From Sclerotinia nivalis (lineage: Eukaryota; Ascomycota; Leotiomycetes; Helotiales; Sclerotiniaceae): DNA of 64,000 nt. The stretch spans positions 124,001 to 188,000 of the forward strand of contig JAPEIS010000012.1 of assembly GCA_029531795.1 (NCBI GenBank). The letters are read 5' to 3'. The notes below the pieces were generated by a model. It saw only the letters and a list, made by a program, of their open reading frames with translations, was not told the origin of the DNA and did not search any database. The first letter of the stretch is position 1, and every line of letters starts with the position of its first letter. The translations under genes and the position numbers were made by a program. Shown piece after piece: positions 49,781 to 60,240 of the stretch.

Positions 49781-51261
49781 TAATTGGATTTCCGAACAGT
49801 TGTTTGGTATATTTCGCATACTTTAGAGCTAGCTTTATGCTCTCCTTTGCAATTAGCACATTTGATCACTAAATGCTGACAAGGTTTGCCTTTAGCTTGA
49901 CAAATTAGACAAAAATGACCAGCTGTAGCATGATTATTGCTACAAAGTCCACAAGCTGGAGGTTTTTTGCAATATGATTCGTTATAGCCGAATCCTTGAC
50001 ATTTATTGCATTGAGAGGAAGGGGTGGAAGAATAGAATCTTTCAACTCTAACACTAATACCAACGATATATAGTCTTTTTCGAATAGCTAATTCTGCTTC
50101 CTTTTGTATAGCAAATACAATCACAATTGCTCCTTCTTGTTGAATAGCTCTTTTAGAAGCATTAATGAACCAATAAAGGGTATTCATTATAATGAGCCCT
50201 GAATTGAAGGTTTTAATTTCGTCTTTAATCAAATCCATTCCTTTTGGACCAGAGAATTCCTTGATTGGGATCTTGTGTATAATCACTTTATGCCATGGTT
50301 TGTCGATTTGAAGTCTTTCTGATTCGAGGATACGATTCCAGACTTCTTTTTTTTCTATAAGGAATTGTACATTGAAGGGGCTATTAGTGGTTAGGATGAT
50401 ATTGTTGCTTCTGGTTGTAGTAATGGCCGAGATAACTGGTCCGTTGATGCCAGCCTTTTTGAAAGCTTCATTGATCTTGTTTCTTGTATGTAATGGTATA
50501 AAGGAATTGAGTTGATGAAGAAGTAGATTGATAAGGATTAATCGTTTGCTAGGAACATCATTCTTTTGCTCTACAGGCTTTTGTTTTGTAGAGTTCCCTT
50601 TGGAAACTACTTTCCATTCCCCTACTGATTTGGTAACAGTAGTATAGCTTGCTTTGTTAATTGGTGAAGCGTTTGTTGAAGAAGTAATTGATTGATTAGG
50701 AAAATTGGAAAGATGATTAGCTTGATTTTCAATCCTTTTGGTAGCCTTTTCGAGATAGGAGATTTGTAATGTGATAATATTCGAAGCTCTTATCAATTTT
50801 CCTTTTTCGAGATATTCACAGAATATTTCGATTAGATCTAGGATCTTCAATTGTTCTTCGGTTTCCTTTTCCAAAGAGGCAGCTAGAATAAGAAGATCTC
50901 TAGCTTTTTGGATAGCTTCTTTTGGTTTTGTGGAGTTAGATCCTGATTGACTAAATTGCCTGATTCCGGAGTTGATTGATTGTCGACGACGTTTGTTATT
51001 GATTTTAAAAGGAATCGATCTATCAGGGGATCGGAATGGATCATCTGAGCTGAGAATATCCAATTGGTTTTGCGAATTGAAAGATTGGGCTGGAGTAGGA
51101 CTCAAGAGATTGGGTGATCTTTGTATTGTGAAGGGGTTTCTGGATGGGGGGATTGGGTCAATGGTGGAAAGGCTGGATGTTGGAGAGCCTAGCATCACTA
51201 TTACTCGTGGGGGAGTAGGTTCAGGAGATGATCCAAGGGATCCTTCCATCGGAGAGTCCAT
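49780..51261 (-). CDS. LINE ORF1, gag-like nucleic-acid-binding protein
   Basis: 493 aa, open. The N-terminal third is Pro/Ser-rich and disordered, followed by a basic helical region. The last 90 residues carry three Cys/His clusters: CNKCQGFGYNESYC, CGLCSNNHATAGHFC and CANCKGEHKASSKVC. In the first, the usual His of the CCHC knuckle is Tyr. LINE ORF1 proteins of this type coat the RNA. The stop codon overlaps the ORF2 start as TAATG. The ATG at 51261 is the first in the frame, matching the ATG position of copy 1 (42335). Confidence 0.85.
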   Translation of the reverse strand: MDSPMEGSLGSSPEPTPPRVIVMLGSPTSSLSTIDPIPPSRNPFTIQRSPNLLSPTPAQSFNSQNQLDILSSDDPFRSPDRSIPFKINNKRRRQSINSGIRQFSQSGSNSTKPKEAIQKARDLLILAASLEKETEEQLKILDLIEIFCEYLEKGKLIRASNIITLQISYLEKATKRIENQANHLSNFPNQSITSSTNASPINKASYTTVTKSVGEWKVVSKGNSTKQKPVEQKNDVPSKRLILINLLLHQLNSFIPLHTRNKINEAFKKAGINGPVISAITTTRSNNIILTTNSPFNVQFLIEKKEVWNRILESERLQIDKPWHKVIIHKIPIKEFSGPKGMDLIKDEIKTFNSGLIIMNTLYWFINASKRAIQQEGAIVIVFAIQKEAELAIRKRLYIVGISVRVERFYSSTPSSQCNKCQGFGYNESYCKKPPACGLCSNNHATAGHFCLICQAKGKPCQHLVIKCANCKGEHKASSKVCEIYQTTVRKSN

Positions 51262-51516
51262 TATTGGACTTGATAAATCTATCAAAGCCTTATACGTTCA
51301 AATAAGGGGAAAAGTTGAAGGAAGTTGGAAAGAGTTTTTACGCGAATTTTCGTGTAAGTTTCGTATTTTGAGCGACGACGACAGTATCACAACAACTACT
51401 GAGCCGATTCACTTGGGAACAATTGGAATGAATTTTGGGAGTATTTCTTTATTAAATAAAGGGAAGAACTGGTTGTATTTCGAAGAAATTTTGTTCTTCG
51501 AAATTTGTTGTGGTTG

Positions 51517-51530
51517 GCGTGCGTGTATAT
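51517..51530. repeat. Target-site duplication, right, LINE copy 2
   Basis: Exact copy of 45542-45555 at the 5' end of the element. Confidence 0.9.
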
Positions 51531-53655
51531 GTGATATAGCACTATCACATTCCTCAGATAATGAGAAGCACAGAAGCGTGAATGAAATGTAAATTAATTG
51601 CCATTTCTTTACATCTTTACCACAGCTGAAGCAGAAAGCGTAGGACGAAGAAAACAATCCCACACCCAAATCCTCAATTCTTCTGCAACAACACAACAGC
51701 ATTGGAGAATACAGGATGGAGAAATGAATTCATGCTTAGGTTGTTTTTAAGGACTCAAAACATTGCTATTAGATTTATTAACGATCTTAAGAGTGGAAAT
51801 ATGACTGCCCAGGAGATATTGAAGGGCAATTTTACCGCTGAGAAAGACCTTAATGATGCATCAGCTTGGCCGTTCGACTTATCATTTGTGGATGCTGATG
51901 CCGATTATGGTGTTATTATTTTGATTTTGGGTTATCGAGGAATTACTGCGGTACAATCTCAAACAATAAAGCCTGCATCTAATTTTTGAATGCGAATCGA
52001 GTTGAGAGTAGGGATGGGTGCTCTATATAAAGCATACAATAAAGTATAATACCAGTATAGCTTCATTATTATATACTTTATTCTTTGAGGGATATTAATT
52101 ATTATGAGTGATTAATCAATATATTTAGATCTTCAAATATTTACTTCAAAAAGAATATTCCTTTTCGATTTGCCTAATCACATGTTTCAATTGATTCGTC
52201 TACTTTCCAAAAGAGATACTAAAAGCCTATATCATAGTAAAGGAACTTAGATTGTTATACTTTAAACAATTACAAAAATCCCGTCCCTAGTTGAGAGAAA
52301 TCCAAGCAGAAGTGCGGTAGTAAGGTTCCCGAGACCTTAATGAGATACAATTGCAAGTACAATCTCAAGTAAAAAGGTCTATCTGTGCCTTTCACAAAGC
52401 CAATAATAGAGGAGAAATCCAAGCAAGAAAACAGCCCATAAAGCCCAATATAATCTCAAATAACCACACAACCTCAGCAAATAGACAAAAACGAGCCCTG
52501 AGCACGAAATCCCTCTTCCACTATAACCCCAACACCAAGTACCCAATCCGAACCAAGCATACCAAAAACCCCAAGATATAAACACATAAACAGCTCCCAC
52601 TATGCACAAAAACGCTGTGTTTTCGAAAGAAGAGAAAAGGAGTTGCAAAATAGGCGAGGCCACGTAATCGCGATGGAGCAAACTCGAAGATCGTTGAAGG
52701 CTCTTGATTTGAGAATGAGGGAAGTAGGGGATTCTCCTAAATTGAGGTTATCGTGAAAATTTGACTTTGTGTGATTACATCACGGAATAACTTGTATGAG
52801 GTAAACAGGTATAACAAGGTACATTGAAATAAAAATCAGAGACAAGATAAGACGGGGAGAAAATGTTTTTCTTTGGTAACGTTGATTGTGCTTGCAGCCT
52901 CATGCTGAGATGTAGATTTTAATGAAGGGAGATTTCCGTAGTACCTGCTACCACTATAGTTAGAATGAATCAAGGTTTGCTTCCCTCGGGCCTCTAAGAT
53001 TTCAGCTCATCTAATCTCACTCAGCTCACAGTTTAATGTCGTGATCTAAGATGATTGATTTCATTGCATTCCATTATCAACTTCACACCGATATGGAAGA
53101 TAGACAACACTCTGTCTATCCACTCTTCACCCCTCTACTTCTCCCTGTCCCTCTCACTCTCCAGACTTTTATCTAATCCATCCATGCGTCCACCCACCAT
53201 ACAACCATGACATGGATCTAGGAGCTACACAAACATATGAATATGCATATATTTTTTCCTACCCATCTATCCCTATCTGTTTTCGCGCATCCACCCTTGG
53301 GTAGAATTATAAAATTTCAATATTCTCATGGGGTCCTCATTCAAATATTTCAAACGCCAGGCCCCAAGTCCATTCATACTGCTCAGATCCATCCAGTCAG
53401 AGATGAATCATATCGATTTCCATCGCATCCAATTCCCAGACTCCAATCCGCAGACTCCCAGTTTATATCCAGCGTAAATTCCATTTGATGTTTGATCGAC
53501 CATCGTTTGCGTGGAAACATCTTCGAAAATAAGAAATAAACATCGCAAAAAGGTATCTTTCCACCCATCCATATATAGCAATGACCAGCCATTCCATCGA
53601 CACAAATCGCACCCAAAACCATAATAGCAGCGCAATCCACAGTCTCATCCTGCAC
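51531..53655. other. Intergenic, with two weak coding traces
   Basis: Frame 51702-51989 (+) is 95 codons with a moderately protein-like composition but no ATG at its start. On the minus strand, 52750-52379 is an ATG-less frame of about 120 codons whose last 80 residues are very hydrophobic (Trp/Leu/Phe-rich, two or three possible membrane segments). Neither is recognised. The rest is AT-rich. Confidence 0.35.
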
Positions 53656-55883
53656 TCACTGTGCAACTTCCTCAATAAATCCCGTATCCGCCGTCTCTTC
53701 CATATCCCCCTTGAAACTATAAAGTCTAACCTCACAATCCTCACTTCCCGTGCACATCCTACTATCACTCAAACCAATACACGTGACCGGCCCTCTATGA
53801 CCCGTAAACGTCCTATCGCATTTTCCCGTCCTAGCATCCCATACTTTCGTCATCATATCTTGAGCACCACTTACAACCCTCAATGTATCACCTGCAAGAG
53901 CCCATACACCTTCTACATGACCAAAAAGAGTTTTGAGACAGCGACCGGTTGATACATCCCAGAGACGAAGATTGTTATCTAAAGCGCCGGTGAGGATGTA
54001 GCGGGGTGGACGAGGACGACCTACTGGCCAGGAGTCGAAGAGGGGGGAGGTTTGGGAGGAAGAACAACTTTCGCCTATGGGACGATTGAGTTCGGTTGAT
54101 GATGCTGTACTTGAAGTTCCATCATCTGCTTCTTCAACATCTACATCGTCAAATTCGTATTCTGCTGGAAGAATAGTGACTTGTTGAACCGGACCCACAT
54201 GACCTTCGAAGGTCTGAATCGTACGTCGAGTGTCAAGATCCCAGAGGCGAATGGTGCAATCGTCAGAAGCAGAAAATAGAGTCCTTGAAGCAGAGTCGAC
54301 CTTGACGGCATTAACCCAATCTTTGTGACCCCGTAAACCGAATGTGGATTTATCTTCAAAGTTCCAGACTTTAACGGTTCGATCGATGGAGCCCGAGGCA
54401 AGGATATTTCCCTCAAAGTGAAGGCCAACAACTCCATCAGTATGACCCGGATAAGAAGACATACACTCTCCAGTACGCCAATTCCAAACTCGAATACTTT
54501 TATCAAGACTTCCGCTAATTAGTTTGGTATCGTCAAATTGTAATGTTCGAATTCCAGATGTGTGACCTCGTAAAGTTCGTAAACATTCTCCCGTTTCGAT
54601 ATCCCAAATTTTGATGGTAGCATCATATGATCCCGTAGCGAGGATATTATCGTCGAATTGTAAACAAGTAACACCATTCCGATGGCCTCGAAATATTCTC
54701 AATGAGCATCGGCCATATTTCCAATTCGTTCCCACCTTGAATCTATCCTTGTATACATCCTTCCATGGTCTAAATTTTGGTCTTCCAAGGTATGAATCCT
54801 CCGGATTGGTACGTTGTCGCTTTGAACCTTCCTCTGGACACTCTGACTCGGTAGCACATCTCTTTCCCGAAGCATTCAGTGTCGCAACACTTCTTTCCGT
54901 ATTGCGCGAAGTATCTGGCATGGGTGTGGTTTGAGGTGACCGGTCATTGAGACCAAGACCTGTAGCTCTTAGTTGTTGTTGTCGTTTCCAGTCCCTCAAT
55001 CTTTTTCGTTCCAATAATGGTAAACCCCATCCACACTTTGTACATTTCCTATCAATATGTTGTTCACACATTTTGTGCCAAACTACGTCATCGTCCGCCA
55101 TGATTCGCCATTGCCTACTAACTTGGGCAGCTTTGCATAAGGAAGTTGTATCGAGATAACAAAGGATTTTGAAGGAGATTTCGGAAGGTAAAGCGGTGAT
55201 AAAGTCGATTCGAATGAGGTTCTTGACCGCGCAGGATAGGTAGGATAGTTGTGGGAAACAGCACTGTGATAGGATGCCCTGAAGCATAAGGTTTCGATGT
55301 TTTGAAGGTGCAGCAGAGAAGAGTGTCCAAACATGAGATATTCCTTGTTGATCTGATTGCGACAGACTTTCGAGTTCCTTTTATCATGTCAGTAGATGTA
55401 CCGGTTTGTAGAGGGGTACGAGGGGTAGACTGTGTGACGCACCCTTTGTAAGTTCTCCATTGTAGGTTCATCGGCAGTCCTTCGACATTTTGAATCAGGT
55501 CGATGTCGATAACAATATTTTGTATTTGGATCCTTTCGTGAAGTTGATGTGGTTTGTGGGGGTCCAAGGGGAGCGTATTGTTCTGGAATATGTTTCGCAA
55601 GGAATGGCGCAACGGTTTGACCTGCCAATTTACTTGTAGATGATATAGTAATGGTAGGATCGGAGTGATCGTGATCGGCTCTGCAGTTGTCCTCCATTGA
55701 AAGTGGTTCTCCAGATTCAACAATATCGGTTCCGAGGATATCGCGGCTCGTTTGTTCTTTCGTTGCTAAACAAAAGTTGCGATTGTCCTCCTTTGAAGTA
55801 TTCTTTCTTGACCGCTCCAAATCCCGTTCAACATTATGGCGCAAGGCTAATGATTCGTCACGATTTGACGCCATACTGACCAT
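53656..55883 (-). CDS. sconB: F-box and WD40 sulfur controller (SconB/SCON-2/Met30 type)
   Basis: Two exons are predicted: 55883-55443 and 55377-53656, with a GTGCGT...AAAG intron of 65 bp, giving 720 aa. Exon 1 ends in [21 protein letters not shown], conserved in this family, and the join reads [17 protein letters not shown]. The F-box covers about residues 210-252 ([20 protein letters not shown]), followed by [20 protein letters not shown]. Seven or eight WD40 repeats run from about residue 370 ([16 protein letters not shown]) to the end, with an acidic insert ([14 protein letters not shown]) before the last three. In Neurospora and Aspergillus this SCF subunit targets the bZIP activator CYS3/MetR when sulfur is sufficient, so sulfur-assimilation genes are switched off. 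Family assignment is very firm. The gene appears intact. Confidence 0.96.
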
Positions 55884-56052
55884 GCTATGGTGAAATATTA
55901 AGGAATGGTGGATAAGTCGAACGTCAAAACAGGGCGTCCAGTGGTGGTAGGGAAATGAACCGGACTTAAGTCCAGATCAATGTATCGAACGGGCAATGTG
56001 TTGAAGTAGGGTTCGATGAGCAATTTGCTCGATAGTTTTTCTGATCAAACCA

Positions 56053-56092
56053 TGGGTTGAATGGATTGAATGGATTGAATGGATTGAATTGA
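56053..56092. repeat. 9-bp tandem repeat (TTGAATGGA)
   Basis: About four units upstream of sconB. Confidence 0.8.
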
Positions 56093-56326
56093 TTGAACGG
56101 ATCAATTGAATTTCTTCTTTTCTTTTTGGCGCAATCAGAATTGGAGAGGGTCGGTGGCAGTTGAGGTCAAATTTTGAGTTATTGCGTGCTTCTCTACTCC
56201 AACCAAGGGACCGGGTTCAAGAGCCAAGGTTGTCTAAGATTTCTATTAGTGTAAGATTAGGTACCATCAAATCATTTGTTTGATAGCAAAATGCGGGGGG
56301 AAGGGATAATTGAAAAAGTTACAAAA

Positions 56327-56336
56327 ATGATGCCAT
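56327..56336. promoter_or_regulatory. Candidate CYS3/MetR binding site upstream of sconB
   Basis: ATGATGCCAT fits the Neurospora CYS3 consensus ATGRYRYCAT at all ten positions. It lies 444 bp upstream of the sconB ATG. In Neurospora scon-2 is itself activated by CYS3, so a site here would match the known feedback loop. Chance occurrence of such a degenerate site is possible. Confidence 0.5.
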
Positions 56337-56413
56337 GCAGGAAAAATGGTATCCGCCGGTAATCTGGTAATCTTACTTTTTTTGATATCCTCGTATGTAA
56401 ATTTGGTTTCCGG

Positions 56414-56448
56414 GGTAAATCTGTAAATCTGTAAATCTGTAAATCTGA
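56414..56448. repeat. 8-bp tandem repeat (GTAAATCT)
   Basis: Four units in the far upstream region of sconB. Confidence 0.85.
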
Positions 56449-56566
56449 TTAATTATCGTGAGATCAAATCGTATCGTGATGAAGTTTTATCACAAAGCGA
56501 CCAAAATAGCACGACATCGGATTATAGTAGTTTAATTGTTCTTGTTCAATTGATACTTATTCTCTT

Positions 56567-56613
56567 AGAATTTCTTTCAGAACTTCTCTCAGAACTTCTC
56601 TCAGAACTTCACT
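56567..56613. repeat. 12-bp tandem repeat (AGAACTTCTCTC)
   Basis: About three to four units, slightly imperfect. A frame across it gives a Ser-Glu-Leu-Leu repeat that is probably not translated. Confidence 0.8.
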
Positions 56614-58960
56614 TCAAAGACGCGACAATTTTGAATCTCAAAATGGTAAAATGGTGTGCGAATCAGAATGCCTCAGGCTTCAAGATCACGCGATGGACAA
56701 TGAAAATTTATCATTTTCTCATTTCTTCATATAATATAATTATGTAAATTTTACTCATGAATCCGAAAGAATTTTGACAAGACAGCGAAGACTAGAGATG
56801 GTAAAGATTTGAAATCGACAACTTAACAACAAATCGTATTTGATTTCCAACCATATCAAAATTCTTTTTCCAGATGTTGAAATGATCTTGTCAATTTCTG
56901 AACATTTTTCGCATCATACTTGTACTCCGTTATTGTCAGGCGAAAGAGACCCTGAATCCAATGCTGCTTTACAGACCCCTTTGAGAACCCTTTTGGGTCC
57001 CTTTCAGCTGTCATCCACTCAAGTAAATTCTCCAAACTCCGCATCTCCTTTCGGTCATCACAGCATGGGATGGACATTCAATAGTAGCTGAAATGCAAGA
57101 AAGTCCAAGAGAGGTTGATCTTCCTATCCATTTGCCCCTCTAGACGTTGAAATAACCTCAAAAATTGCTCAATGCTTCGAGATGCAGTTGATGTTCGTCA
57201 TACTATCCTAATCATAAAATCATCATTGTGACTGGTTAAACATTCAACATGAATCAGCCTTCCGCCACGTGTTTAAACTCTAACCCCATTTGATGTTAGC
57301 TTCAAGCGAGCCCAGCCCAGGAATTGGGTAGACGGTGCTGCTGCGAACATATTGTCATAATGAACCTATAACTTCACAATTGATCATTTCACCGTTAACA
57401 CAAATTTCTAATAATTCTCGCCCAACATATATAGTCAGACAATTATGCCTATATATGTTTTACAGGACGTTTATTGGATGTTATTGCAACCAACAAACAG
57501 TTCGTGTCGCATCTGAAAATGAATATCTATTGTTGGTCTGTCTTTAGCCATCATCATAGAGTTATTTCCCGACCACTCGTATAGGTACAAGACGAGATAC
57601 TTATATCAATCGTTACATAAAGGTCAACTGGTATCTCATCATGAGAAGGGCTACTTCGTATTTTCGAGGCCTCTTTTGGATCTTCCAAATATTGTGTGAT
57701 TAGAGACAGACCATTGAAGTAAATCACAGAAAGATGCGAGATGGTATAGGTATAGGTAGGTAGTAATGTACCTAGTCAGAAAAAAAAGTATAACACAGTG
57801 ATGGATCGAAGATATCCCTCGGTTATCCAATCCCAAATATTGGATCCATTAATGTGGACGGATAGAGATCAATCAGATCAGATCAGATTAGATATGCAAC
57901 AAAATTATGACAATCACGTGGGTGGGATGAGGCGAGAGATTTGGATCATCACATGGAAATCATGTGGTGGATAGTCCTTGCTTGGTTAGATTAGTTGAAC
58001 TAGTTGGGCTAGCCGAAGACAATTTGCGTAAAGTGTATGCTTAAGTTTTTATGGAGAATCAACAATTTCAGTGTTAGGATTGGGGAGAGGGAAGCAGAGG
58101 AGTATTGGGAGGAATGGATAAGTGGTTGTTTGGGATGAAATTGTATACGCTTGTCTTGAAATGCTATATAAGATGATACATTGGAATCGCATTTTGAGAT
58201 GACGGGGTTAGAAGGGGAGTGTTATCTACCAGTGGGAATATGAGGTTGGGAGTAAATCAGGTGTAATATGATAGGATGAAATGAATATGCTGGGCTTGGA
58301 GAGAATAAAATCGATGGGTGTGTGTACTCTGTGAATACATGTGCAAGGTAGGTATCGTTTCCGTAATAGGCTTTCGAAATGTTATTATGGGAGTGTGGAG
58401 TATGGTGCGGGGGATGATATGATGAGTCTAGGCTCATGGGCAGATCATCAAATAATGAGCGAAGGAATAGGGACTAAGCTGGAACAATATATATTCATAT
58501 TAATAAAATAGTGATAGTAGTGTTGATACTGCGTGTTTGAGAGTGTGTTGTAGAAAAGACTAGGGAAGAGAAGTTGTCTCCCAACAGGAAACAAGCAATT
58601 AGAAGGGAAAATAGGAAAGAGAGGTGGTATGGAAAATAAACCTGAATGAAGTATTGAGTGGTGAGGCGATGGGGAGCGTACAAAGGGAAGAAGTCGTTTG
58701 AGAAGACTGAATAATGTAAGAAATCAAGTCCACTTAGTTATATCCCATTTGAGGAATATATGCATGCATGCGTCCACCACCGATACCCTCTCCCCTCAAT
58801 TGTCCTGACCCCCTCGCCATATCCAAGCGGTTGGTTCCTAGCACAGATAAGTTTTACGCAGAATTGCAAAGTCATCTCTAACATCTCTTCTCTCACATTT
58901 CCAATCCAGCCCTTGCGACAATGTTTCCACCCTTTTTCACCCTCTTCCTCCAAATGAAGG

Positions 58961-58988
58961 CATTACGTTACATTACGTTACATTACGT
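58961..58988. repeat. 10-bp tandem repeat (CATTACGTTA)
   Basis: Nearly three exact units in gene-poor DNA. Confidence 0.85.
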
Positions 58989-59212
58989 CCCTTGAGTTGT
59001 TCCGGTTGTCGTCCCTCACAGAATGGCTTAAGTCGTTCTCCTGTCCTTTCTCTTATAATCATATTCTGCCCCTGGCTTCCCCAAAATTTGTTCCGGTGAA
59101 ATTTTGCAGCCTTATAGCACCATTCTCCCCCTACTGAAAGCACCAGGCAATGGTAAAATCATATCTCAGATAGAGGACGAGTTCTGCCTCGCCGAATTTG
59201 CCGCCCTAGACA

Positions 59213-60240
59213 TTACGCGAGAGGAACATGTTGATGTACATGTGGTCGCCGATATAAAGGCACTCGCACGTAATTCATGGTCAATATTTTGGTCCCACCC
59301 AATTCTCTATCAAACAAATTAGACATCTTAACGCCGACATTGTAATTCGTAGCGATTGTAAATAGAAGTCTTTCCTGGATCGCAGTGAATCTTAAACTGC
59401 ACCCTTTAGGTCCGGGAGGTAAGTGCAGGGCAAATAGCTTCCAGAATTCGTCATTCGACACCGTGGTGGAAAACATAAAATGTCTTATAGGTCAGCTCAG
59501 GGGTAGGCTTTTGCAGCGTCTGCTGGAGGGAGGGCTCTGGATTCTGGTGGTCAGTTAAGCTTTTGGAAGAGATAGTATGTAGAAACTTTACTAGGTTGAA
59601 CAACAAACTAGCCATAATGGCTTGTGATAACATCGATCCAGACCTATAAACGGGATCTTCAGCATCCTTCTTACCCTCAAAGAATCGCCCTCTACCATTG
59701 CTGCAAAATCTTGATACAGTTTCAATTCGGTTGCAACTTGAATAGATACCTTTGCCACCAATTAATTTGCTCCAGTAGCTTCTAAAATTTTAACCAAAAG
59801 CTGCTTCCGCGCATCTTCATCCATCCAATTGCTTTCAAACCACAGCTGCATCGAACATGATAATTCTCTTCGACGTCCACTCTTTGTGGCGACGTTATCG
59901 AAAACAAGCAATGAGCCTACCTTGGGGTTGGACTTTCTGTTATCGTCTTCGGCTGTTGCGGCTGTGTTGGAAGCAAGAAATTTGGCCCGTATTGGCAATA
60001 GACGGAGAGGTTGAGGGTTGTGGTAATGGTTATTGTGGAAAGGACATAAGGCCGATTGATGTAGAACTTCGAGCTGATTCTGGTCTCAGCCCGGCAGGTG
60101 CTGATGAAAGGGTATGCTACCAAAGATTTTGCAAGTTGGTATGAATTGTTTGGGGGAATTGAGCTCTGGATATGATGTGCGGTCCAGAAGGGAGAATCAA
60201 TCTTCAAAGTCAAGGGCACATTCGGGTTGGGCAGAGTCGA
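59213..60240 (-). pseudogene. Broken coding traces of an unidentified gene
   Basis: Four open stretches on the minus strand have protein-like composition but shift frame and lack starts: about 60240-59950, 59998-59762, 59633-59451 and 59476-59213. The clearest one has a DNRKSNPKVGSLLVFDN segment and ends in WMDEDARKQLLVKILEATGAN. I do not recognise the family. The pieces may be exons of a real gene or of a decayed one. Splice motifs that join them all were not found. Confidence 0.25.

Larger units (their letters stand above)
45556..51516 (-). mobile_element. Full-length LINE (Tad1-like), copy 2, nearly intact
   Basis: The minus-strand element of 5.96 kb is bounded by an exact 14-bp duplication. 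On the minus strand it has an AT-rich 5' leader, ORF1 (51261-49780), ORF2 (49780-45869) and a 3' UTR ending in about two AATC units. ORF1 is open. ORF2 is in one frame but carries five nonsense codons, all at tryptophan positions. The RNase H domain and C-terminal CCHC-type motif place it near the fungal Tad1 clade. Copy 1 lies 2.9 kb away in the same orientation. Confidence 0.93.
55884..59103. other. sconB promoter region and gene-poor DNA
   Basis: No supported gene. The first 700 bp upstream of sconB hold a CYS3/MetR-type site and three short tandem arrays. Beyond 56.7 kb I see only short, random-looking frames on both strands, and a 10-bp CATTACGTTA tandem at 58961-58988. Confidence 0.5.
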
